Shown piece by piece: positions 17,701-25,898 of a stretch of DNA of 64,000 nt. The notes beneath the pieces are model-generated. The model did not search any database, was not told where the DNA came from, and worked only from the letters and a program-made list of their open reading frames with translations. A program made the translations under genes and the position numbers. Position 1 is the stretch's first letter. Every line of letters starts with the position of its first letter. The stretch comes from CAJQQK01 sp963696075. Its GTDB lineage: Bacteria; Pseudomonadota; Alphaproteobacteria; Rhizobiales; Hyphomicrobiaceae. The DNA lies in NCBI GenBank assembly GCA_963696075.1, contig CAVOJD010000015.1:124001-188000 (forward strand), written 5' to 3'.

Positions 17701-18227
17701 TCAATGACTATCAAACGTTGCGCCTGTCGCTTAAGGCGCATCCGGTGAGTTTCCTGAGGGAGAGGCTTCAGGGCCAGCAGATCCTGTCTTGCGCGGATGT
17801 GCGTGGGCTTGGCAACGGGCGGCGGGTCAAGGTCGCGGGCGTTGTTCTCGTGCGTCAGCGGCCGGGTTCGGCCAAGGGCGTCGTGTTCATGACCATCGAA
17901 GATGAGACGGGTGTTGCGAACGTCGTCGTTTGGCCGAAGGTGCTCGAACGCTATCGTAAGGTGATCATGACGGCGCGGCTGATTGAGGTGCGCGGCACCA
18001 TTCAGCGCCATGAAGACATCATTCATATCGTTGCAACGCATCTTGAGGATCGCAATGCCTGGCTTGGGCAGCTGACAGAGGCGGGGGAGCAAATGCAAAC
18101 GGCGATCGCGCGGGCCGATGAAGTGGTGCGGCCGGGACCTGATCCGGTGCAGGCGCCAATGCATCCGCGTTGGGCAGGGCATCCGCGCAACGAGCGCGTG
18201 TTGCCGAAATCGCGCGATTTTCACTGA
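14748..18227 (+). CDS. dnaE2: DnaE2, error-prone DNA polymerase III alpha subunit
   Basis: 1159-residue C-family polymerase and the catalytic member of the SOS mutagenesis cassette. An N-terminal PHP domain begins near [20 protein letters not shown]. The palm motif [20 protein letters not shown] carries two catalytic Asp, with the third in the [15 protein letters not shown] region. An OB-fold lies near the C-terminus ([17 protein letters not shown]). The protein ends in the SRDFH tail usual for DnaE2, so its 3' end is intact although a repeat array starts at its stop codon. Expression should follow the LexA boxes 3 kb upstream. Confidence 0.96.
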   Translation: [1159 protein letters not shown]

Positions 18228-18560
18228 TTTCGCTCACGGCTATTCCGGCCCTGCGGGCCGGGCCTGCGCGGGCGCGGCGCTCGGCGCCGGGTCGCGGTTG
18301 CTCCCGGACGGGGTGCCGGGTTGAGAGGTTGGGGGCGTGTTGCGTTCCGAGTTCGCGGGGGGCTTGGTTTGTTTCGCTCACGGCTATTCCGGCCCTGCGG
18401 GCCGGGCCTGCGCGGGCGCGGCGCGATGCGCCGGGTCGCGTTGCTCCCGGACGGGTGCCTGGTTGAGAGGTTGGGATCGTGCTGTCTCCCGAGTTCGCGG
18501 GGCGCGCGGTTGCTGCCGGATGAGTGCCTTGTTGTGTGGTGTGGCCGCGTTGCTCCCAGG
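18228..18560 (+). repeat. Three-hairpin repeat element, array 2 (two copies)
   Basis: Copies begin at 18228 and 18372 (144 bp period). Both open with TTTCGCTCACGGCTATTCC and stem I CCGGCCC-TGC-GGGCCGG. Stem II is GGCGC-TCG-GCGCC in copy 1 and GGCGC-GAT-GCGCC in copy 2. Each is followed by GGGTCGCG and a longer unit-specific tail (GGTTGAGAGGTTGGG, CGAGTTCGCGGGG). The array starts directly after the TGA of dnaE2. The remaining sequence to 18720 holds decayed tail sequence and the leader of the next gene, with no other gene. Confidence 0.9.
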
Positions 18561-18720
18561 GAGAATCGCAACCGAGGGGCAGAGCGTGTGATGTTGGCGC
18601 TTGGCTCTGTGAGCGCCAAGCGAAGAAGTCGCGGATCGGACCAAGCCGTGTAAATGAATGGCCGAAGGGGCTGCCATTGCCGCGGGTCTGTACTATGTGA
18701 CAGGTGTTAACGAGGATCTG

Positions 18721-20556
18721 ATGGCCCCTTTGAACCCTATGCATGTTTCGCTCCGGCTGGCGCTGGTTGTGGTTTGCGCGATCATGATGTCGGCTGGCGA
18801 GAGCATCCGTTCGCCCGCAACGGCACAGCTCACGCGGGCGCAACCGGAAGCAGGCAGCGGGCGATACGCCAAGGATGTGGCCGCCGCCGGCCGGTTCATG
18901 GTCGCGGCAGCAAACCCGTTGGCGGTGCGGGCCGGGCTGGAGATGTTGGAGGCTGGCGGCAGTGCGGTTGATGCCGCGATTGCCGTACAACTCGTTCTCA
19001 ATCTCGTCGAGCCGCAGTCCTCCGGGATCGGGGGCGGTGCGTTCCTGTTGCACTGGGATCAGACGGCTCGTCAGATCGAGACATATGATGGGCGGGAGAC
19101 GGCGCCTGGTGCTGCGACGCCCGACCGGTTCTTGAGGAATGGCCAGCGCCTGCCGTTTTTCGATGCGGTGAAATCTGGCCTCAGTGTCGGCGTGCCGGGG
19201 CTGATGCGCGTGCTCGAGATGGCGCATCGCAAGCATGGCAAACTTGCTTGGGCTGAGCTTTTCGCACCCGCCATCCGCCTTGCGCGCGATGGGTTCGAGG
19301 TCTCGCCGCGGCTGCATTTTCTGCTCACGTGGGCGGCACGGCCGGACCATTTTGCGCCGGGGGCGCGGGCGTATTTCTATGATGCGGCGGGGCAGCCAAG
19401 ACCGGTTGGTTTTAGGCTTCGCAACCCGGCGTTCGCGGAAACGCTGGAGAACATCGCGGGCAATGGGGCAGATGCCTTCTATCAAGGTGAGATTGCGCAA
19501 GCGATCGTCGATGCGGTTCGCGGGGCACCGGGGCATGCGGGCGACCTGACGCTCGGCGATCTTGCACAGTACGAAGCCAAGCAGCGGCCGCCGGTGTGCG
19601 TTGATTATCGAGATGTGAAGGTGTGCGGAATGGGGCCGCCATCGTCCGGCGGGCTGACGGTCGCGCAGATCCTGAAACTTGCGGAAAGGTTCGATCTTGC
19701 AGGAACTCCGCCGCGGCCGATGAATACGCGGGCGCTCCATATCCTTGGGGAAGCGTCGCGGCTGGCCTATGCGGACCGCAATCGCTACATGGCCGACACG
19801 GACTTTGTTTCGATGCCGACGGGACTGCTTGATCCGACCTATCTTGCCAGCCGTGCAAGTGCGATCAGCCTCCTGAAGGCTCAGGAGAAAACCTCGTTCG
19901 GGGTGCCGCCTGGCGCGGATCAAAGCCAATTCGGGCGGGATGAGACGCGCGAGAGCAAAGGCACCTCCCACATTTCGGTCGTCGATGGCGAGGGCCGGGC
20001 CGTGTCGATGACGACGACGATCGAGTCCGCTTTCGGCTCGGGGCTCTGGGCGGGTGGCTTTCTGCTCAACAATGAGCTGACTGATTTCTCGTTTCGTCCT
20101 GTCGATGCGCGGGGACGGGCGATTGCAAATCGGGTCGAGGCGGGCAAGCGGCCGCGCAGTTCGATGGCGCCAACGATGCTGTTCAACCGTGTTGACGGGT
20201 CGTTTCGTGCCGCGCTTGGTTCGCCGGGTGGCAGCCGTATCATCCTCTATGTGGTCAAGGCGGTGGTTGGCCTCGTTGATTGGAAGCTTCATCCGCAGGA
20301 GGTGGCTGCGCTGGCGAACTTCGGACATAGGGGGCGGGCGTTCGAGATCGAGTATGACCCTTCGCTTGCGACCGATGATCTGTTTCGGCCATTTTCAACG
20401 GTTCCTTCCGTTTGGCGTGGTATCCGTCTGAGGGCGCTTGGATATCGGGTGTCGCCGGAGCTTATGACGTCGGGGCTGCATATCGTCGAGCGGCGGGGCG
20501 GTTTGCTGCTCGGGGGAGCAGATCCGCGCCGGGAAGGGGTCGCGTTGGGGCGGTAG
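18721..20556 (+). CDS. ggt: Gamma-glutamyltransferase
   Basis: 611-residue exported N-terminal-nucleophile hydrolase that cleaves or transfers the gamma-glutamyl group of glutathione and related peptides. After a signal peptide, the large-subunit part shows EPQSSGIGGGAFLLHWD. Autocleavage should occur before the nucleophile Thr at about residue 415 in ESKGTSHISVVD, and the small subunit carries ESAFGSG, PRSSMAPT and LGSPGGSRII. ATG at 18721 has GAGG five bases upstream. An in-frame ATG at 18658 is possible but adds residues before the signal peptide. Confidence 0.93.
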   Translation: MAPLNPMHVSLRLALVVVCAIMMSAGESIRSPATAQLTRAQPEAGSGRYAKDVAAAGRFMVAAANPLAVRAGLEMLEAGGSAVDAAIAVQLVLNLVEPQSSGIGGGAFLLHWDQTARQIETYDGRETAPGAATPDRFLRNGQRLPFFDAVKSGLSVGVPGLMRVLEMAHRKHGKLAWAELFAPAIRLARDGFEVSPRLHFLLTWAARPDHFAPGARAYFYDAAGQPRPVGFRLRNPAFAETLENIAGNGADAFYQGEIAQAIVDAVRGAPGHAGDLTLGDLAQYEAKQRPPVCVDYRDVKVCGMGPPSSGGLTVAQILKLAERFDLAGTPPRPMNTRALHILGEASRLAYADRNRYMADTDFVSMPTGLLDPTYLASRASAISLLKAQEKTSFGVPPGADQSQFGRDETRESKGTSHISVVDGEGRAVSMTTTIESAFGSGLWAGGFLLNNELTDFSFRPVDARGRAIANRVEAGKRPRSSMAPTMLFNRVDGSFRAALGSPGGSRIILYVVKAVVGLVDWKLHPQEVAALANFGHRGRAFEIEYDPSLATDDLFRPFSTVPSVWRGIRLRALGYRVSPELMTSGLHIVERRGGLLLGGADPRREGVALGR

Positions 20557-20622
20557 GGCCGTTCTGACCTGACGGCGTTGTGGGGCTAAAAGGGCGATGA
20601 GACAGGTGTTTGAGGCCGATCA

Positions 20623-21639
20623 ATGAGTCAGCGCAGGGTGACGATCGCAGGGGCCGGGATCTTCGGCCTGTGGCAGGCGCTGATGCTGGCGCGGGCCGGG
20701 CACAAGGTGCGTGTGCTCGAACGGGTGCCGGTGCCGTTCGCGGGCACGGCGAGCCAGTATGCAGGTGCAATGATCGCGCCTTTTTGCGAGGCAGAGTCGG
20801 CGGAGCCGGTTGTTCGCGATCTCGGGCTTCATGCCGCAAAACTCTGGAAACAGACCTATCCGGGGCTGGTCGAGAACGGCACGCTGGTGGTGGCTGGCGC
20901 GCGGGATCAGGCGGAACTGCGCCGCTTTCAGAGGCTGACCGTGGGGCATCGCCACGTCGCAGAGCACGAGATTGGTGTGCTTGAGGCGGACCTCGGCGGG
21001 CGGTTTCAGTCCGGGCTCTTCTTTGCGGATGAAGCGCACATGGCGACGCCGGAGGCGATGGCAAACCTGCTCTCGCTGGCGCGGCGTGATGGTGCGGTTT
21101 TTCATTTCGGTGTCGATTGGGATGGTCTTGCAGCAGACGGCAGCGACCTTGTGATTGATTGCCGTGGGATGGGGGCCGAAGACGATCTGGACGGGCTTCG
21201 CGGCGTTCGTGGTGAGCGGCTGCTGGTGCGGACCGGTGAGGTTCATCTGGCCCGGCCTGTGCGACTTCTCCATCCGAGGTATCCGCTCTATGTGGTGCCG
21301 TGGGGGGATGGGCGATTTCTGATCGGCGCCACGGTCATTGAAAGTGATGATGACCGGGATATCACTGTGCGCTCTGCGCTGGAGCTGCTTGGGCTTGCCT
21401 ATGCGCTTCATCCCGCCTTCGGGGAAGCTGAGATTGTCGAGATGTCGGCCGGGGTGAGGCCCGCCTTTGCCGACAATGTGCCGCGGGTGATCGTCAGGGA
21501 AGGTTCGCCGATTATTCGCGTCAACGGGGCGTTTCGTCATGGTTTCCTGCTTGCCCCGGTGATGGCGGAAGTGGTGGCGGGTTTTCTGGAGGATGATGGT
21601 TTCGACCACCCGCTTCTCGTTCGCCAACCGGGATGCTAG
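20623..21639 (+). CDS. thiO: ThiO, glycine oxidase of thiamine biosynthesis (FAD)
   Basis: 338-residue DAO-family flavoprotein. The dinucleotide fold is VTIAGAGIFGLWQALMLARA followed by VRVLE. Later marks are VVPWGDGRFLIGATVIES and the C-terminal VNGAFRHGFLLAPVMAE typical of glycine/D-amino-acid oxidases. ThiO oxidises glycine to the imine that ThiG condenses into the thiazole ring. In many relatives it sits directly upstream of thiS-thiG; here thiS-thiG-thiE lies about 16 kb downstream on the same strand. A general D-amino-acid oxidase role cannot be excluded. Confidence 0.82.
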   Translation: MSQRRVTIAGAGIFGLWQALMLARAGHKVRVLERVPVPFAGTASQYAGAMIAPFCEAESAEPVVRDLGLHAAKLWKQTYPGLVENGTLVVAGARDQAELRRFQRLTVGHRHVAEHEIGVLEADLGGRFQSGLFFADEAHMATPEAMANLLSLARRDGAVFHFGVDWDGLAADGSDLVIDCRGMGAEDDLDGLRGVRGERLLVRTGEVHLARPVRLLHPRYPLYVVPWGDGRFLIGATVIESDDDRDITVRSALELLGLAYALHPAFGEAEIVEMSAGVRPAFADNVPRVIVREGSPIIRVNGAFRHGFLLAPVMAEVVAGFLEDDGFDHPLLVRQPGC

Positions 21640-21736
21640 CTTTCGAGCTCCGGGAGATTGAGTCTGTTGCGCTATTCATAGTCTCGTGCAGGCCCACCGG
21701 AGAGCAGCATAGGTTCGAACGGAGACGGTTCGCGGG

Positions 21737-22618
21737 ATGGCAAAGATCAAGACGGATGACGGGGTTGAGCTTCATGTCGAGGAGGCGGGGTCGGGCAGCC
21801 CGATTGTGTTCGTTCACGAATTCGCCGGGGATTGCCGGAGCTGGGAACCGCAGCTGAGATATTTCGCCCATAGCTATCGGGCCATTTGCTACAACGCGCG
21901 TGGCTATCCGCCCTCGGATGTGCCCAGCGATCCGGCGCAATATTCGCAGGAGCGGGCCGCGCGCGACATCCTCGCGGTGATTGATGGGCTCGGCATCGAC
22001 AAGGCGCATGTGGTGGGTCTTTCGATGGGCGGGTTCGCGACGCTGCATTTCGGATTGATGTTTCCGGAGCGTGCATTGTCGCTGACTGTCGCGGGGTGCG
22101 GCTACGGCGCAGAAAAAGTTAAAAACGAGCAGTTCCGTGATGAGGCCAATGCGAGCGCGGAAAAACTGCGCAGCGACGGCATGCAGGCTTATGCGGATGT
22201 CTATGCGCACGGGCCCACGCGGGTTCAGTTCGAGAACAAGGACCCGCGGGGGTTTGCTGAATTCAAACAGATGCTGAGCGAGCATTCGGCCGATGGTTCG
22301 GCGTTGACGCAACTTGGCGTGCAGCGCGAGCGGCCGTCGCTCTATGACCTGGAGGATCGTCTGCGGGCCGTCACCACGCCGATGCTGGTGATGACGGGCG
22401 ATGAGGATTGGCCGTGTCTGTTGCCGAACATCTACCTCAAAGAGATCGTGCCGAGTGCGGCGCTGTACGTGATGCCCAATGCCGGCCACACGATCAATCT
22501 CGAGGAGCCGGCAGCGTTCAACCGCGAGATCCACGACTTTGTCGCGAAAGTTGAGGCGGGGCGGTGGCCGCAGCGCGATCCGCGGGCAATGAGCAAAAGT
22601 ATTACGGGCATCAAATGA
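21737..22618 (+). CDS. Alpha/beta hydrolase
   Basis: 293-residue soluble alpha/beta hydrolase. The nucleophile elbow is VVGLSMGGFATLHF (Ser at about residue 96), the acid is likely in MTGDEDWPC, and the His in PNAGHTINLEEP. The oxyanion region is IVFVHEFAGDCRSWEPQL. The fold covers esterases, peroxidases and C-C hydrolases, so the substrate is not determined. It sits 114 bp before a semialdehyde dehydrogenase gene on the same strand, so the two may act in one catabolic route (inference). Confidence 0.88.
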   Translation: MAKIKTDDGVELHVEEAGSGSPIVFVHEFAGDCRSWEPQLRYFAHSYRAICYNARGYPPSDVPSDPAQYSQERAARDILAVIDGLGIDKAHVVGLSMGGFATLHFGLMFPERALSLTVAGCGYGAEKVKNEQFRDEANASAEKLRSDGMQAYADVYAHGPTRVQFENKDPRGFAEFKQMLSEHSADGSALTQLGVQRERPSLYDLEDRLRAVTTPMLVMTGDEDWPCLLPNIYLKEIVPSAALYVMPNAGHTINLEEPAAFNREIHDFVAKVEAGRWPQRDPRAMSKSITGIK

Positions 22619-22732
22619 TAGCGGTTGCAGGCCTTTCCAGCGGCGTACGTTCAGCACGGTGGCGCGGGAACGGTTGGCGGTGGCCAGGCCTGGACTGCAT
22701 GACGACACAGACACGCGATCGGAGGCATTGAT

Positions 22733-24100
22733 ATGGGACAGATGGAAAGCCGTAACCCGGCGACGGAAGAGCTTTTGGCGACCTATGAGACGCTGAGCGA
22801 CGCTGAGATTGACGCGCGGCTTGATCTGGCGGTTCAGGGCGCCAGCCTGCAGCGTCAGACGCCGATCAGCGAGCGGGCGCAGATGATGGCGCGGGCGGCG
22901 GATGTGCTGGAACAGAAACGCAATTACTTCGCTGAAATGCTGACGGCCGAGATGGGCAAACCGATCGTTGCCGCGCGCGCGGAGGTCGATAAATGTGCTT
23001 CTGTTTGCCGCTACTATGCGGAGCACGGGGCGCAGTTCATGGCCGACCGCGATCAGCCGTCAGGTGCGGCGCGCAGTTTCGTGCGCCCGTTGCCGATCGG
23101 GCCGGTGCTTGCCGTGATGCCATGGAACTTCCCGTTCTGGCAGGTGTTCCGGTTTGCAGCTCCAGCGCTGGTGGCGGGCAACGTCGGCCTTCTGAAACAC
23201 GCCTCGAACGTGCCGCAGTCGGCGATCTCGATCGAGGAGATCTTCCGTGAGGCCGGCTTTGGCGATGGCGTTTTCCAGACGCTGCTGATCGGGTCCGACA
23301 AAGTGGCGCAGGTGCTCGAGGACGACCGCGTGAGGGCTGCGACGCTGACCGGGTCGGAGGGAGCCGGGCGGGCGGTTGCCAAAACGGCGGGCGGGGCGAT
23401 CAAAAAAACCGTGCTCGAACTCGGCGGTTCCGATCCGTTCATCGTGATGCCGTCGGCAGACGTCAACAGCGCGCTCGATGCGGCGGTGACGGGGCGGACG
23501 ATCAACAACGGGCAATCGTGTATCGCAGCCAAACGCTTCCTCGTGCATGAGGATATCTATGAGAACTTCATGGGCGAGTTTGGGGAGCGGCTGGCCGCAT
23601 TGGCGGTCGGTGATCCGATGGACGAGAACGTTCAGATCGGGCCGCTTGCGATGCGCCAGATCCGCGATGAGGTTGCCGAGCAGGTCGAGCAGTCGCTGGC
23701 GGCCGGGGCGCGGCGGGTTGCCGGGGCGGAGGTCCTCGGCGGCTCGGGGTATTTCTATCAGCCGGGGCTGATCGTGGATATTCCCGAGAACGCGCCAACC
23801 TACCGGGAGGAGGTGTTCGGGCCGGTGGCGCTTGGCTTCAAAATCTCCTCGCTCGACGAGGCGATCGCGATTGCCAATGACAGCCGGTTCGGCCTCGGCT
23901 CCGCGATCTTCACCAACGATCAGGGCGAGATGGAGCGGGCTGCGACCGAGATCGAGGCCGGCGCGACGTTCGTCAACACCATCGTTGCGTCCGATCCCAG
24001 GTTGCCGTTCGGCGGTGTGAAGGCGTCCGGTTATGGCCGCGAACTGGCGCAGGACGGGATGATGGAGTTTGTGAACCTGAAGACGGTTGTGATGAGTTGA
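22733..24100 (+). CDS. NAD(P)-dependent succinate-semialdehyde-type dehydrogenase
   Basis: 455-residue aldehyde dehydrogenase of the GabD/YneI type. Key marks are VMPWNFPFWQVFRFAAPAL, the catalytic Glu at about residue 229 in VLELGGSDPF, the catalytic Cys at about residue 263 in NNGQSCIAAKRF, and the C-terminal LPFGGVKASGYGREL. It oxidises succinate semialdehyde or a similar short aldehyde to the acid. ATG at 22733 has GGAGG seven bases upstream. The TGA stop is immediately followed by the third repeat array. Confidence 0.9.
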   Translation: MGQMESRNPATEELLATYETLSDAEIDARLDLAVQGASLQRQTPISERAQMMARAADVLEQKRNYFAEMLTAEMGKPIVAARAEVDKCASVCRYYAEHGAQFMADRDQPSGAARSFVRPLPIGPVLAVMPWNFPFWQVFRFAAPALVAGNVGLLKHASNVPQSAISIEEIFREAGFGDGVFQTLLIGSDKVAQVLEDDRVRAATLTGSEGAGRAVAKTAGGAIKKTVLELGGSDPFIVMPSADVNSALDAAVTGRTINNGQSCIAAKRFLVHEDIYENFMGEFGERLAALAVGDPMDENVQIGPLAMRQIRDEVAEQVEQSLAAGARRVAGAEVLGGSGYFYQPGLIVDIPENAPTYREEVFGPVALGFKISSLDEAIAIANDSRFGLGSAIFTNDQGEMERAATEIEAGATFVNTIVASDPRLPFGGVKASGYGRELAQDGMMEFVNLKTVVMS

Positions 24101-24425
24101 TTTCGCTCACGGGTTGGTTTGTTTCGCTCACGGGCTATTCCGGCCGCTGCGCGGCCGGGCCCTCCGCGGGGGCGGCGCAATGCGCCGGGTCGCGTTGCTT
24201 CCCGAGTTCGCGGGGCGAACTCGAATTGTTTCGCTCACGGCTATTCCGGCCGCTGTGCGGCCGGGCCTGCGCGGGCGCGGCGCACTGCGCCGGGTCGCGT
24301 TGCTCCCCGAGTTCGCGGGGCGAACTCGAATTGTTTCGCTCACGGCTATTCCGGCCGCTGTGCGGCCGGGCCTCCGCGGGGGCGCGCCTGAGGCGCGGGT
24401 CGCGTTGCTCCCGGACGGGTGCCCG
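24101..24425 (+). repeat. Three-hairpin repeat element, array 3 (three copies plus a stub)
   Basis: A 21-base stub (TTTCGCTCACGGGTTGGTTT) sits directly after the dehydrogenase TGA, then copies begin at 24122, 24229 and 24334 (107 and 105 bp). Stem I is CCGGCCGC-TGC/TGT-GCGGCCGG, one pair longer than in arrays 1-2 with both arms changed. Stem II is GGCGC-AAT-GCGCC, GGCGC-ACT-GCGCC, then CGCGCC-TGA-GGCGCG. Stem III in the first two copies is CGAGTTCG-CGGGG-CGAACTCG. The linker and GGGTCGCGTTGCT core are kept. Confidence 0.92.
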
Positions 24426-24505
24426 AGGGTGGAGCCGGATTGGCTGCTTTCCGGAGGGCTTTGGTATATACAATTCATTTTGCATGGGCGTGTGAGAGGG
24501 AAGCG

Positions 24506-24639
24506 GGGACGGTGCGGCCGCTACCACGTTTGCTTCTGGGGATGCTGCGGTTGCGCACCGTCCCGACGTCAGGCCAGTATGTCCGGACCATGAGGTGACC
24601 CATCCACGTCACCTGTGCCGCGCAGCCCCGAAGGGGTGC
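24506..24639. other. Cluster of strong inverted repeats, possible structured RNA
   Basis: Downstream of array 3 and upstream of a methyltransferase gene, three hairpins follow each other: GGGACGGTGCG (24506-24516) pairs perfectly with CGCACCGTCCC (24554-24564), with an inner CCGC/GCGG pair; AGGTGAC (24593-24599) pairs with GTCACCT (24608-24614); and CCCC-GAA-GGGG with flanking GCA/TGC (24622-24639). No known RNA family (4.5S, 6S, RNase P, tmRNA or a common riboswitch) matches by eye. The strand is unknown. The rest of 24426-24837 shows no gene. Confidence 0.4.
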
Positions 24640-24837
24640 ACGACGGGTCCAGTCACTATCGCTCCAGCTGATGGGTACCGCTCTTGCCAGCCAGACGTCT
24701 TCCCGCGCGGCGCACCCAGCTCGTGCGACTGCCCGTTGGCGCGGGACTGGGGATGAGTATGGGGGCGGCTGAGGGGGCGGGGATAAGTCGGTTTTTGGGG
24801 GTGTGTGTTCGGCCCAGAGGACGAATAGTGGCGGGCG

Positions 24838-25653
24838 ATGGCGGAACCGACACCACTTTCCCAACGCATGCGCCGCGCGTTCGACCGGTTGGCGACGCCG
24901 GTCAACAACCCGTGGATCTATGCGCTGATCTACCGGTATCTGGCGCCGGGCGATATCGCGACGATGAACTGGGGGTTCGGCCCGGCGGACCCGGCGCTCG
25001 AACACCTGCACCCGGTGCCGGGGCAGGCGCTGCAACTGCAACTATACTGGGAGACGTTCGCGCAATGTGACGGCGCGCTTCGGCCCGACCAGGTGGTGTG
25101 TGAGGTGTCGTCAGGGCGGGGCGGGGGGCTGGCGTTCGTTGACCGGCTGACGGCGGCGCGCGTGATCGGGCTGGAGCGGGATCGGTCAGCGCGGGGGTAT
25201 GCGCGGCGGCGGTTCGGCCTCGAGGTTTCGCGGACGGTCTGCCCCGAGATTGCGCTGCCCGATCAGAGCGTTGATGTGTTCCTGTCGGTTGAGGCGGTGC
25301 ACAACTACCGGACCAACACATTCTTTGCCGAGCTGCACCGCTGCCTGAAGCCGGGCGGGCAGGTGTTGATGTCCGACTTCAAGATCGGGCGGGAAGCGGC
25401 GGTGCGTGCCGACATGACCCGGTTTCTGGCCGACAACGGGCTGACGCTCGAGGCGTGGGCCAACATTTCCGGAAACGTGGTGCAGAGCCTCGACCAGGAC
25501 GCCGTGCGCCACCAACGCCAGCTTCGCCGCCTGCCGCGGTTTTTGCGTCCGCGCGCCGAGGGGGATGTCGCGGCGGTTGGGTCGTATCCGTATGAGGAAC
25601 TGGTGAGTGGGGCGCGGACGTATTTTAGGTTGAGGGCGAGGCGGGTGGGGTAG
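24838..25653 (+). CDS. Class I SAM-dependent methyltransferase
   Basis: 271-residue soluble methyltransferase. The SAM-binding motif I is VVCEVSSGRGGGLAFVDRL, followed by VIGLERDRSARGYA, the motif around LPDQSVDVFLSVEAVHNY, and HRCLKPGGQVLMSDF. The layout resembles small-molecule C- or O-methyltransferases of the polyketide/phthiotriol or sterol type; the acceptor is unknown. The N-terminal region (NNPWIYALIYRYLAPGDI) may be a lid. It stands alone, with a lower-GC gene of different character following. Confidence 0.82.
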   Translation: MAEPTPLSQRMRRAFDRLATPVNNPWIYALIYRYLAPGDIATMNWGFGPADPALEHLHPVPGQALQLQLYWETFAQCDGALRPDQVVCEVSSGRGGGLAFVDRLTAARVIGLERDRSARGYARRRFGLEVSRTVCPEIALPDQSVDVFLSVEAVHNYRTNTFFAELHRCLKPGGQVLMSDFKIGREAAVRADMTRFLADNGLTLEAWANISGNVVQSLDQDAVRHQRQLRRLPRFLRPRAEGDVAAVGSYPYEELVSGARTYFRLRARRVG

Positions 25654-25898
25654 GGGGTAAATGCCAGGAGCAGTCATTGGGAACCGCAATGCTGGAACAT
25701 GGTCATGGCCGCTGTTGGTAGTATCGATGCCATTTGTGTCGCAATAGGGCTATTTCGCGATGGACTGGTGCATGGCTGAGGTCGCGAGAACGAAAGTCTT
25801 AGCTGTATTGTGCCACTCGGCTGGGAGGCTGCGGCGTCGACAACAAGAGATATCGCAGCTAACGCTGTCAGTGTCGCGACGCAAAGCGAATCGGTTTG

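Noticed and set aside
14643..18224. A 1193-codon open frame antisense to the whole of dnaE2
   Set aside because: It mirrors dnaE2 codon structure in high-GC DNA, its text is Arg/His/Pro-rich and has no domain. dnaE2 on the other strand is unambiguous.
18019..20328. A 769-codon minus-strand frame across the repeat array and ggt
   Set aside because: It reads through repeat units and the antisense of ggt, with no protein-like features.
24503..24660. 4.5S/SRP RNA or 6S RNA at the hairpin cluster
   Set aside because: The SRP core GGAAGGAAGCAGC is absent and the 6S open-bubble layout is not visible.
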